64,000 nucleotides of DNA from Hirundichthys speculiger. Lineage: Eukaryota; Chordata; Actinopteri; Beloniformes; Exocoetidae. The stretch's first letter is position 1. Every line of letters starts with the position of its first letter. Both the position numbers and the translations under genes were made by a program. Of this stretch, positions 23,593 to 34,867 are shown piece after piece. Location: NCBI GenBank assembly GCA_018398805.1, contig JAGFBZ010000857.1, forward strand, positions 186,001 to 250,000, given 5' to 3'. A model generated the notes under the pieces. That model did no database searches. It had not been told where the DNA came from and worked only from the letters and a program-made list of their open reading frames with translations.

Positions 23593-26177
23593 GACCACAT
23601 AAACAGATGAAGGTAGCAGCACTGAGGTGAGATGGTCAGAGGACTAGATCACTGGTCACCACGCCAGTCAGCACCCCGAACACATCTGGTTTACACCTGG
23701 ATATCACAAATGTGCTAGTGCATCTCCCCCTAAAGCTAAGATCATCTCTGATGTTTTTACTCACAAAAACAGCCTTCACATCCATGAATCTTGTAATTTG
23801 TCTCTTTCCAGAGGGAAGAGCTTGCCAGCAGGTTCATCTGTATGACCCATCAAATGTAAATCAATACAATTTTCTTTCCCACCTTTTACAGCAAGATCAA
23901 ATACTGCTCAAAAGTCAAACAGATAGGTTGAAAAGCAGGCCAGTTGTGTTTGTGTATGTATATCTAGACAGCTCCTTCTGGTGCTACTCCCGTGGTACAG
24001 TGTTGTCATTATATCATCACAAAATCTCCAGTTCAGGTTGAAAACTGCCGTAAATTTTTCCACGTCTGGCAAATGAGACTCCCCGCTATTTGAAACCTGA
24101 GGATTTCATTCACAGCTCTCCACAATAACAACGGTTCCCCAGCGTGTTGACAAAGTCTAAATCTTCTCCACAACCAGGTTTCTCAACAGCACCTGCAGTG
24201 AGCGCTGGGACTTCTGTTGCGCTGCTGGAGGGACAGCTGGCATTTGTAGTTTTCATCCACTGCAGCGTGGATATTACTGAGACCATCAGTCCTTTCAGGC
24301 GTTTGCAGAGTCTTAATGAGACACCGGTGTCCTTGCAGAAACACGGCACGATGCTGGGGGATTTGGTTTATTTGTTCTCTTGATAGAAAAGGCCCAGTTT
24401 TTACTGAGATCCAAATATTTTTATGTTTGAAATATACCAAGAACATCCTCTCCACCTGTTTCCCAGCTGAGAGTAAACACCAGAAAACCGGCCGACGATG
24501 CCAATGATTGGTGGTCCTCAGCCTGGGTTAGGGTTAGGATTTCAGGTCCGCGCTGACACACGCATAAACCCTCGGAGTGAGCGACAACCCAAACAGGAAG
24601 GGTCTGATATTTGCATGCTGAGACACCGCATCAGTATGCAAATCTCAGGAAGTATTTGTAAGCTGGATAAAATCTTATTTAAAAATAAGAATCGTGTAAT
24701 TCTATCAACATGAGCCAGTTTGAAAAGATCAGGAAAAAACAAACAACATTTTGCATAAGAATTTTCAATTCATAATTTCAGTGATGGGAACTGAGGAAAT
24801 ATAAGCCTCAAATGTGATGTAATGACATTCTTTTTTTTGGAATGAGGATATCCAGAATAAAAGGTTAATTTCCCTCTGTACAACAAATCGAATACTCCCC
24901 CGACTTTATTTAGAGGAAATTTTGCTCTGTAAAGCATTTTCTGCACCCACTGGGAGCCATTCGTCCACTCTTGACAGCTCAGGAGCTTGACGCTTCAAAC
25001 TGAAATCAGCGACGCCCCCATCTGGTGACAGTGTGCACTGCAACTTTGGAGGGTTTTTTTTTTTTTGTGTGTGTGTGTGTTTTCATTGAACACAGAGTTC
25101 TTGGTTTTATGTCTTGATGTGACAGCAGCATATTTATTTGAAGAATTGTGAGAAAGGTTGCAGATTTTCAGCTTCTTACAGGCTCTTCTTTGTGAAGTGA
25201 CCCCCACAGGATGGTGTGTGGTGGGGGGTCGTGAGGGGTGGGAATCTCCTGGGAAGTTGGAGCCAAAAACTTGTGCATCTCCAAAGCTGTGGCTGGAATG
25301 AAAACGACTGTCACACGGCATTGAGGGGGCCTTGGAGATAAAGCCTCTGTTCTCATCTTTTTTGGAGTGTAGAGGGAGCTGGTAAAAAAGTCCTTTGGGG
25401 TCTTAGGGCAGTGATGTCTGTGATTGCTGCCTGAGCCTCTGGTTGCTATCACAGCAAACAGAGGCTCAGGCGCAGTGGTGGCGGCCACAGCAGCGGCAAA
25501 AGACTTTTTACCCCACTGTTTAGGTCCCCGTGGACCCTGCTGGTGTGACACTGGCTGAACCTGGGTTCTTTATAATTAATGCCGTGTCCCCTCACATCTA
25601 TAGCCATGAAGCCCTTGCAGGCTGGAAACAGCTGGTGAGGTGCAGCTTTGCAGGAAAAGCAGAAATCAAAAGCCTCTTCTTTATAAGGTTGCTATCCTGT
25701 GTGGCGATGAGCACTTCCACCTCTGTCATAGCTCAGGCAGGGAATCCTAAATGAAAGGGGGTCTAAAGATCAGCTGATTCACACGAAGACTTGATATTAT
25801 GTTAAACATGTAAATACATCTTCATGGACACCCACTGATTAATTTAAATGTCATATAAACCAGTCCGTGGTTTACTCCCAGCACTAAAATTTAATTAGCT
25901 GAGACTCCTGCTCAGTCAGCTTGAGATGGTTTAAACATTGTTTAAGGCAGATACCTCTAAAGTTCATGGTGTGGGTGTGTTCTTACATGCTTTAAAATGT
26001 AACAAAAGTGAATCAATAAAGAAATAATGACCTATTATCACTGCTAACACCTGCTTCAACACAGGCGCAGATGAATATACAGTAAGCAAAACTGAACACT
26101 CCCCTCCCCACGAGCCCCTCCCCAATTTAATCCCTGTTTGAGAGGAAAAAAAATCTAATCCAATATGTTTAAGAGCC
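23593..26177. other. Intergenic, no gene recognised
   Basis: Contains a short TTAGGG-like pair near 24525 and a T/GT tract at 25059-25081. Overlapping ORFs on both strands (24.1-24.5 kb, 25.2-25.6 kb) show no domain. Confidence 0.5.
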
Positions 26178-26185
26178 AGCATAGC

Positions 26186-26756
26186 TAGGGATGTAACAAT
26201 ATGGAAAATTTGATATCTTGATTATAATTATCATGGTTTACGATATTATCACAGGTTTACGATATTATCACGGTATTCCTAACTGCTGTAAAAATGTCCA
26301 GACGTCAAAGTAATTTCACTAAATCTTGTGATTTCCTTCTCATACTAAAACATTAGAAGCCAAAATCTTTCACATTAAAAGGACAAACAACTGGCACAGA
26401 AAGAGCCTTTGTTGTAAATGAACAAAATGAATTACAGATTTTTTCTTTTTTCTTGCATGCTCTGCAGACAGGATAACTGTCCTCCACCAGTTGTCCCTCT
26501 GCATTCTTAAGAAAACCTAAATATACCCAGACCTCAGATTTCGTTCTTTTAGTGTGTTGGTAAATGTCCTGCATGCTGTCACCAGTTTCTGCCACGCTTA
26601 CATCACAATGCCGATGTTACAAGCTACATATTCAGACACAGTCGCATGTCCTGGTAATCCACTGGGATAATTAGATGAAATCAAACACAAACGGTAATCG
26701 TTATCGCGCAAAATTTCACCATGCTTTACCGTAATATCGGTAACCGTTCCATCCCG
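26186..26756. mobile_element. hAT-type MITE (TAGGGATGTAACAATATGG)
   Basis: 571 bp; left end TAGGGATGTAACAATATGG, right end GTAACCGTTCCATCCCG. Flanks AGCATAGC and AGCACAGA match 6/8. Interior has repeated TTTACGATATTATCAC words. No coding. Confidence 0.65.
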
Positions 26757-27194
26757 AGCACAGACACGGTTTATCAAAACAGAAACAGTGACACTGGCAT
26801 ATTAAATGTATAAATTACTTGTTTACAACTATGAATAAATATTGTTCAAGAATAACTCCACCTATAGCGGCAGCTTGTTGCAGCAGCTTTAGTTGTTGTT
26901 ACTAACAACTTTTTAAAATCTTTTTTGTGTTTTTTTTCTTCTTAGTTTTCTTAGTTAAAATTGTTGATTATTTTAAAATTCTTCGTCATTCTGGCTTGAA
27001 ATCTGTGATGCTTGATGGATTTCTTTCAATACTTTGACTTAAAAAAAAAAAAAAATCTACCTGTCATGATGAGTAACCATGGCAACTTGAAAGTTGTTTA
27101 AAGCAGGAGGAGCTAATCGAGATTTCAAGAGCCCAAATAATACCTAGAATGAGACCCCAATGAGTTGAAATAGAGACATCGTGTATGTAGACCA

Positions 27195-27912
27195 GGAGCA
27201 AAGTGGAGAGAAAGAAGTTGGAAATCTAAAGCACTCTGGAGATGGAGTTTGTGTCTCACCATTCCTCTTCACTCTGTACACCTCAGACTTCCAATACAAG
27301 TCCTGCCGTCTGTTGAAACAAGACAAGGGAGGTGATTGTGGATCATAGGAGGACCAGGAACAAGTCAAACAGTATTTCCATCATGGGAGAAGAAGTGGAG
27401 GTGGTGGAGGAGGATAAAGACCTCAGTGTTCAGCTGGACAACAGACTGGACTGGAGACACTGATGCTGATGAGAAGAAGGGACAGAGCTGACTGAGGTCC
27501 TTCACTGTTTGCAACAAGATGTTTCATATCTTCTATCAGTCTGTTGTGGAGAGTTCAATCTCATCTGCAGTCATCTGTTGGAGGAGCAGCATCAGAGCCA
27601 GAGACTTAAAGAAACTGATCAAACTGACAAAGAAGGCTGGTTCTGTTCTGGAGATTATGGAGCAAAGGAGGATGCTTCATGAAATGAAGAAGATCATGGA
27701 CAACCCTGAACATCTACACAACACAGCGATTTAACAACAAAGTGTCTTCAGTCAGAGGATCTTTGGATCTGCCGGGACACAGATGCTGCAGGAGATCCTT
27801 CCTGCCCACAGCTATAACCATCTACAATGAACCTTTGTGGATCCTTAAATAATGGCAACTACTGCAACAATTATTTTCCCTTCTGGGATCAATAAAGTAT
27901 TAGTTAGTTAGT
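27195..27912 (+). mobile_element. L2-like LINE, 3' end remnant
   Basis: Plus-strand fragments read LSPFLFTLYTSDF-like, then EVEVVEEDKDLSVQLDNRLD, QDVSYLLSVCCGEF-like and SSISSAVICWRSSIRARD, KLIKLTKKAGSVLEIM, in the order of the C-terminus of fish L2-type reverse transcriptases. It ends TGGGATCAATAAAGTATTAG and a short TTAG tail. Frameshifted and 5'-truncated. Clade is a memory-based call. Confidence 0.65.
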
Positions 27913-28006
27913 GTGCTTATACGAAACAAATTCTTTTCACTTTATGCACTGGTAATGCAGAAAGTCAGCGGCACCTCCTCCCACTGGAGGAATGAAATGT
28001 TCTTTT

Positions 28007-28882
28007 TAGGGCTGGGCAACGATTAAAATTTTTAATCACGATTAATCGCATGATTTCCCTGATTAATCACGATTAATCGCATTGTATACAGAAAATCAAA
28101 TAATGAATTCAAAAGTAATCTAAAGTGCACTTTTATTTAAATGTTCTGCTGCCATAATGAACTAAAGTGTCATAACATTTGCTGTTGAAACACTTTTAAC
28201 ATCAGCACTTGTCAGTAACATATATATTGTGTAAATGAAAATGTCCATGTTAAAGTTCAGTAACTTTACCAATCTGTGTACTATTTATTCTTTCCATTTT
28301 CAATTGTCAATCAAAAATAAAAAAAAATTAAAAAGTGACATTTTATTACGTTTTTCGTTTTTTAACTAACACAAAAAAATGAAAAAAAAATGCCTGTTTT
28401 TTTTTTTTTATATTTCAATTTTAGACTTGGATCAAAAATACGAAATTTAAAAACGGGCCACAGAACTGAATTTGTTTTATAATGGAGGACTGGACTTTCT
28501 GTTGTCGTTACACATCTGTGCCACTAGATAGAGCCGCACTGCAGTAACCAGCTAGAGAACAGCAGGACAGTGAACATATGGAGCAGATCTGATGGAACAT
28601 GGAAGAATGACACAAGTTTTGTTGCAGTCCAGAATTTTTTTTTTTCAGACAGAATTGTTAATATTGCTACCTGAACTGTAAAGTTCATGGATTAATACCA
28701 TTCTCCATGTCTGTTTTAGCTTTTCCTTATGTTTACCGTTTTCCAGTTCCGCAGCAGCCAGAAACAGACTTTTCAAAATAAAAGCATGTGAGCAACATGC
28801 GTTAACGTGCGATAAAATAAATGTCAGCGTTAATAAATTAATGCGTTAACGCGATGATAACGTGCCAACTTGCCCAGCCCTA
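28007..28882. mobile_element. hAT-type MITE (TAGGGCTGGGCAACG), exact target duplication
   Basis: 876 bp, ends TAGGGCTGGGCAACGATTAA and AACTTGCCCAGCCCTA. Exact 8-bp duplication GTTCTTTT at 27999-28006 and 28883-28890. Interior is rich in ATTAATCGCG words and includes a ~200-bp module (28493-28720) also found in the element at 34868-35946. No transposase. Confidence 0.92.
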
Positions 28883-28890
28883 GTTCTTTT

Positions 28891-30150
28891 ATTTTTACAG
28901 ACTGTATCAACATCTGATTTAACCCCAAAATTGTATTTATGATCATAATTTGATGAGTTTTGATAAGTGGAAAAAAGTTACATATACCGACCAAAACTGT
29001 CATAGATAGCGTAGCATCCTCTCCAAACACCTTGGTTCCAATTATTGTGCTTCAGAATCTGAGTCTCAGCTCTGACTCATCCCCCAGAGTTAAAAGATCA
29101 CTTCAGTTGAAGCGCTAAAGTGATCCTTTGGGCACTTTCCTCCATCTGATCCCCTCAGCCCCTCTCCTGTAAGTAAACAAAACTGAGGACTGCCAAGATG
29201 TAACTCTGTAAAATCATTTCATCTGAATACTTTGGCTCTCTCCCTGCACGCTGCCTTCCCTTTTCATCCTTATCAGATGGCCCGTGTGATGAAGCCATTT
29301 CTCATCTGGAACAATGTGGCTGCTCAGGATGACTTTTTCATCTTGATGGTGCCATTTGAGGGAGTTTTTGAGGGCAGGAGATGATGTAGGGGACGAGACA
29401 CCTGCCTGGTGGATGAGAATCAATGTCACTGATACTTGCTATGACGTAAAAATATTACACTAAATGGCAAATACTGAGAAAGAAAGAAAGAAAGAGGCTT
29501 GATTACCCTATGATTTTTTTAAGCATTAGTCACAGCACAATCTAAATATCAGATATCAAGAATGGCACAAATATAACAGCAATGTTTGTTTAAACAGTTT
29601 GTTTAAATTTAAAGAGCTACGGCAACAAAACACATGTTTGAATCATGCTTTCAGCTAATTCACCATCTATAAACTGATACACAGCCAACAGTATTTTTGC
29701 TGTGGGTGTGTTTATGGCTCAGGTATAGGAGCAGTCTCAATCTTCGCCTCTACAACTGAAAGTGTCTGTGGGAAGTCACTCAATCTCCACCCTGGTCCCA
29801 CATAACAAACACTTTATCTGCTGATGTCAATCTGAAGGCATTTGATCGAAAGTAGTTGATGGTGCTGTAAGACTATCCGTCATCCAGGTCTCAAGTGCTT
29901 GAATCAAGGGAACAAGACTTCTTTTTTTACTCTTGAAGACATTTCACCATCCAACCAGAAGGTTTTTTTTTTTTTAAATTCAAACTGACTGGTGGGGAGT
30001 TTCCAATATATAAATTGTTGTGGTTCAGTGTCAGTCGTTCATCTGGCTTTGTTTACATTATTCAAGGTGTGAATGCTTGTGAAACCATCTGGGTAGGAGA
30101 TTCAAGGTTGCATTGAAGGAGTTTGATTGGTGAAATCAAACACCTCTTCA
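28891..30150. other. Intergenic with GAAA tract and a possible LINE scrap
   Basis: GAAA tract at 29478-29494. Around 29870-30000 the words AAGTGCTTGAATCAAGGG and CTCTTGAAGACATTTCACC resemble fish LINE tails, but the match is too short to define borders. Confidence 0.35.
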
Positions 30151-30152
30151 AC

Positions 30153-30463
30153 CAGGGGTGTGGAAAAAAAATCGATTTGGCAATATATCGTGATTTTCGG
30201 CCGCCCAATATAATATAGATTGTTCTATATATATAATAAATAGGTTGTTTTGAAGCAAATATTTTTGACTCAATTTGTCCTCTGAATGATCAATATCATC
30301 TGATGAACATATACAGCAACTTGATTTTTCATCTCTACTTTTAATTTTGATATTAACTGGGTAGAATATCGCAATATATAGTGATATCGCGATAATGTTG
30401 TATCATGACCCAAGTATCATGATACATATCGTATTGCGAGGTCCTTGCCAATACTCACCCCTA
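30153..30463. mobile_element. hAT-type MITE, TAGGGGTGTGA family, copy 3
   Basis: 311 bp, starts CAGGGGTGTGGAAAAAAA and ends CAATACTCACCCCTA; flanks TCTTCAAC (30145-30152) and TCCTCAAC (30464-30471) match 7/8. It has an internal deletion after the first ~75 bp relative to copies 1 and 2. Confidence 0.85.
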
Positions 30464-30477
30464 TCCTCAACAGTTCT

Positions 30478-30770
30478 GGGTGGAATTTAAGTTGCAGTTC
30501 CTTAACTGGTCACTGGGGGTTGGCTCCAAAAGTGAGCAAATCTCCACTGATTCCCATGTTAACCCTTCTGACCTCTAGATTTTACATCTATTAGTGTACA
30601 GGGGGTAATCTTTTTCTGTACCACACAACAGGAGAAAATGATATGCAGCTACAAATGTAGGCTATTTATAATCAGGGGCATGGTTTTTTGATTGTAGGCT
30701 GACATAGCCAACGCCTAGCTGTCATCACTTTCGCTACTTGATGCTAATCATCATATTGATTTCAGCGCCA
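30478..30770 (-). repeat. Dispersed repeat shared with 44500-46115
   Basis: The reverse complement follows the same order as 45811-46115 (GTAGCGAAAGTGATGACAGC, GGAGATTTGCTCACTTTTGG, CAGTGACCAGTTAAGGAACT). Family not assigned. Confidence 0.6.
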
Positions 30771-30974
30771 TTCATACCAGAAATCCTATAAATGTTTCTG
30801 AGCTGAAGCAGTTCTGTAAAGGGGGATGGTCAAAAAGGGGTTTGACCAACTATTAACTCCAAGGATTCAATTACAGTGGGTAATTATATATTTTTAAAGA
30901 TGCTATTATTATGAAACCTCCACCAGATGTTGGCAACATCTCATGCAATCCACACATGCAAGGAAATCAAACCA

Positions 30975-31285
30975 TAGATATCCATAAATTAAAATATGTG
31001 TAACAATGTGAAATGACACAGGGAAAAAGTATTGATCACATGAAGAAAGGGAGGTGCAAAAAAGCATGGAAAGCCAAGACATCAGCTGAAGCTAGTCATT
31101 AATTAGTGACCCATAAACTGACCTATGAAGATCTCTGACAGAGGAGTGAAAAGAATAATCAGAAGAGCTGTTCACGAGTCAAGGACCACTCGTGGAGAGC
31201 TTCACTAAGACCTGGAATTAGCAAGTTCAATTGGTTTAAAGAAAACAATATGTAATACGCTCAACCGCCACGGCTGGATGCAACC
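30975..31285 (+). mobile_element. Tc1-like transposon fragment
   Basis: GAAATGACACAGGGAAAAAG then a jump to TCTCTGACAGAGGAGTGAAA, CACTCGTGGAGAGCTTC and ACCTGGAATTAGCAAGTTC. The plus strand encodes part of the N-terminal helix-turn-helix region (RIIRRAVHESRTT). Internally deleted and 3'-truncated. Confidence 0.6.
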
Positions 31286-31620
31286 TTGATCCTGGATCAT
31301 CAATCCGGACTTCTACAGACTCCACAACGCCATCGATCGCTTCCGGAGTGATCCACTTGAGAGGCTTTTGTGTCTGGGCAGAGCTTAGTTTAATGTTCCT
31401 GTGTGTTGCATATGCTTAGAACCGGACCGTCGGTCCCATCGTAACTTCATATGTTTTTATTGCGTAAAGCAACTCCACTCTCCGTTTCTCAGTTCAAAAT
31501 CAGAGCAGCTCGGTGAAGTGGCTTCATATCTGTGGGAAAACGACAGAGTTGCTGTTGCTAATCGCGAGGAAATATTTTAGCTTTGATGATTTTACTCTGG
31601 TTTGTCTTTCCTTTTTCTTA
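31286..31620. other. Coding-like scrap and non-coding sequence
   Basis: On the plus strand 31296-31391 reads INPDFYRLHNAIDRF then RSDPLERLLCLGRA and a stop. I cannot name it. The rest shows nothing recognised. Confidence 0.3.
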
Positions 31621-31640
31621 CTAACCACTATCGTGAGGAG

Positions 31641-31744
31641 GTTACCACGCGACCTCGTCGGCCATCTTGTAGCACCTTATCGCGTGAGTCAGCGGCCATC
31701 TTGGTAAGGGACGAGATTACCACGTGACCTCGTCCGCCATCTTG
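31641..31744 (+). promoter_or_regulatory. Cluster of three YY1-type motifs in a 29-bp direct repeat
   Basis: GCCATCTTG occurs at 31661-31669, 31695-31703 and 31736-31744. The outer two sit at the end of a 29-bp direct repeat (31641-31669 and 31716-31744, 26/29 identical). The second unit also holds CACGTGAC, an E-box. GCCATCTTG is the core of the YY1 site common in promoters; function here is inference. Confidence 0.4.
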
Positions 31745-32314
31745 GGAGCCTTCTCACACTACTAAGCCATCTTAGTTTATCAGACACACACGCACATGCA
31801 CACCCACACACACACACACACATCCATAGTTCCCCAGTATACATGCATATATATTGACACTCTTTTCCACTGAATGTTTTATTTGCTTATGTTAGTCTAG
31901 TTGTCTTTTAGTTAGTAGATATCAGGATCTTGATTCAAGTGTTTGTTTAGTTATTACACTTTGAGACTGATTGTGCCGTTTAGACTTGGTTTCCTGATTT
32001 ATCAGGTGGAGCCCCATTTCAATTTATTAACTTTTTCAATACCTTTCTGGTTATTAACAGCTGTCTCTTAAGACAGTTGATAATAACCCCCTTTATAACT
32101 AAACGAGCACATTATATGCACAACATAATTGGTGCACCGTTAGAGGCTTTAAGAGACCAGTTATGTTGAGCACCTTATAGGCACAACAGCAAAGACTGGT
32201 CACAGTGACCATAACTGTCTAAACTGTCACACTTTATGCTCCGTTTCACCCTATCAAAAAGAAAAAAAAAATCAACTCACTTCAGTTCATCTTACTGAAA
32301 GAAATGAAACATGT

Positions 32315-32368
<54 letters not shown>

Positions 32369-32930
32369 ACATGGTCCATGATGTTACACAAGAGTCTCGG
32401 ATGAGCGTCGTGTTTCTGGATCTATAGCCCAACTGAATTTTCTTTTTTGCTGCCACATTTCTTCATATGATTATGCCTCAGATTTGCATAAAATGATTTG
32501 AGGTGTTGAGATCATTTTACAGGAAATGCTGAAAACTGTGTTTCCGGTCATAGCAGGAGTTGTGGCCATTCATGAGCCAACAGCTCTGTCCATCCACAAG
32601 GCTCCACAACTTTAACAGATCAGAAAACACTTAAACTTAATGTGCTCATTTACAGAATGAGCCTTTGCTTGTTAATTTTGGACTTTGTTGTTCTGAAATA
32701 ATTAGAGGTTTATGGAGTAAGATGGTTGAAAATCAGCATAATAGGGCTACTTTAACGGCTAACTGATATTCTTAGTGGAACATTTAGATAAACCTACTTT
32801 CTTTCCATCAACGTCAAAGGTTGATGGTGAATAGAATACAACTATTATTTCTAATGAATTTATTTTATACTATATACACCTGAAATGTGTTCTACAGCCC
32901 TCAGATAATAAAAAACACAAGGAACACTTT
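31745..32930. other. Intergenic with microsatellites
   Basis: CA-rich tract 31785-31822; the rest is AT-rich without recognised gene. The (GA)n tract at 32319 is listed separately. Confidence 0.55.
32319..32366. repeat. (GA)24 microsatellite
   Basis: Uninterrupted GA dinucleotides, 48 bp. Confidence 0.97.
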
Positions 32931-32959
32931 AAAGTTTGAGCTTTCAGAGTCTGTACTGG

Positions 32960-33315
32960 TCTGTTGTGGTGAAGAGAGAGTCGAGCCAAAGGGCAGGAGT
33001 TTGCGTTTACCGCTTGATCGTTGTTCCTACCCTCACCTGTGGTCACGAACCGGGGGCAGTGACCAAGACAGAGAGATCTGGAATACAAGCAGCTGAAATT
33101 AGTTTCCTCCACGTGGAGGTCGGACTCTGGTTCAGTCGCCCTGGAGAGACTTTGAGTAGAGTCTTCGCTCCTCCACATCGAGAGGAGCCAAATGAGGTGG
33201 TTCAGGCACCTGGCTAGGATGACTCCAGGTCACCCCCCCGGGGTCGTGCTTTGGGCACGTCCAACCGGGAGAAGGCCTCGAGGCAGACCCAGGACACGCT
33301 GGAGGTAAAATATTT
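32960..33315 (+). mobile_element. LINE C-terminal remnant (RTE/Rex-like), copy 1
   Basis: Plus-strand reading includes VPTLTCGHEPGAVTKTERS and GIQAAEISFLHVEVG, then in other frames HIERSQMRWFRHLARM-like and an RPRGRPRT-like stretch. This matches the end of a fish non-LTR reverse transcriptase; the same tail is seen at 54900-55100. Several frameshifts. Clade uncertain. Confidence 0.6.
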
Positions 33316-33418
33316 CTTAGCTGGCTTGGGGACGCTTTGCTGTATAGAGGGTGTGACGTCAATCAGTGAGGTAAAAAAGGGTTGTACGATATTTTATACG
33401 ATTTAAACTTCTGGTTTC

Positions 33419-33452
33419 ATCCATCCATCCATCCATCCATCCATCCATCCAT
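33419..33452. repeat. (CCAT)n microsatellite
   Basis: Eight tandem CCAT units, immediately left of the MITE target duplication at 33452. Confidence 0.95.
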
Positions 33453-33459
33453 CTAGTAT

Positions 33460-33783
33460 TAGGGGTGTGAGAAAAAAAAAATCAATTTTACAATATATCG
33501 CGATTTTCATCTGCCCAATATATCGATTTTTCAGCTCCTAATATCGATTTTTTCAAAAACACTATTAATAAACAATAAATAGGTTGTTTTGAAACAAATA
33601 CTTTTGACTCAATTTGTCATCTGAATGATTAATATCATCTGATGAACATATACAGCAACTTGATTTTTCATCTCTACTTTAAATTTTGATATTAACTGGG
33701 TAGAATATCGTGATAATATCGCATCCTGACCAAGTATCACGATACATATCGTATTGCGAGGTCCTTGCCAATACTCAACCCTA
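33460..33783. mobile_element. hAT-type MITE, TAGGGGTGTGA family, copy 4, exact target duplication
   Basis: 324 bp, TAGGGGTGTGAGAAAAAA to CCAATACTCAACCCTA. Exact 8-bp duplication TCTAGTAT at 33452-33459 and 33784-33791. Same internal core as the other three copies. The duplication size places the family in hAT. Confidence 0.93.
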
Positions 33784-33791
33784 TCTAGTAT

Positions 33792-34845
33792 ATATTTTCA
33801 GGGAGAACCAGACTTAGATTCAAACAGTCTGTGCAACTATTAAATATCAAATCTCTCATGGGAGACATGTCAGTAAATCCTACTTTTGGTGCCAGCAGCC
33901 TGACAGGCCTGTCTGAGGATTTGTTTCTGCTTTGGAGTGTATATTTATGGAGACGAGACACTGGGACGCAGCAGTATGAGGGAGAGGTAGATCACAGTCG
34001 TTTAAGATCTTGGTGTTTTTATTAGAAACATGATGCGTCATCACGGGACTCCCACGGCCTGTGGCATCATCTCAAGGAACGACTGGTAGCCAGAGCTTAA
34101 GATGGCGTTATAAAGGCTCCCACAAAGTAAAGTACCTGATAAAAACTCAAACGTTTTTATCAAGACGTGTCCCCAACAGTGCAGAAAGGATCTTTATTTT
34201 TTCTGTGTTTGCAGCTGCTTTCCACATTAGGCACAAGTTCATACAATCAGCCACCCTTTGCATCTTCTCTTTTTATACTCTGCAACCACCAAGTCACCCG
34301 TCTGCAGCTGTGATGAAGACAGAGCTTCCTGCTGAAGAAGCGGTCAGCAGCAGCACTTAAGCGATGCGCATCAGAGGAGCGGGATACAGTTATGTCCACA
34401 CCCTTGAGCAGAAGGACAATTACGAGGCGAGAAAACCGAGGATTGCTCCCATGGGAGGGCGAGACAGGGATCAAGGGCGTTTTCATTATTTGTGATTATT
34501 CTTCCTTGTGTCCACAGGACTGCTCGTGGAGTTGATAAGACAGGGCTGGAAAAACAAAAGACGGCTTTAAAGCTGCTTCTCACGAGCCCTGAAAGAAATC
34601 GTTACCGTGTGAGGAACTAATTTCTTTTCAGTGCCATTGGGTCAGGTCTTCAACCTTTCAAGGATTTAGGTGGATTACGGCCACCCTTAGCACCATTTCT
34701 GTCTGACTACAGTGTTTCTAGTGTGTCGAGTGTGAATAATTGGATGCCTTTCTTCTTCTGTACTGCAAAACTAATGGACTTGGTCTTATTTGTGCCAGAG
34801 TCTGCCACAAATAAAGGAACCTGAACCTGAAACAGCAGCTAACCA
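33792..34845. other. Intergenic, no gene recognised
   Basis: ORFs on both strands lack domains; no repeat recognised. Confidence 0.55.
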
Positions 34846-34867
34846 TAGATAGATAGATAGATAGATA

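Noticed and set aside
24521..24538. Telomere-like GGGTTAGGGTTAGG
   Set aside because: Two units only; expected by chance in a repeat-rich genome.
25168..25551. 127-codon minus ORF rich in Ala/Pro
   Set aside because: No recognisable motif; overlaps ORFs on the other strand and contains a stretch from a GT/T tract.
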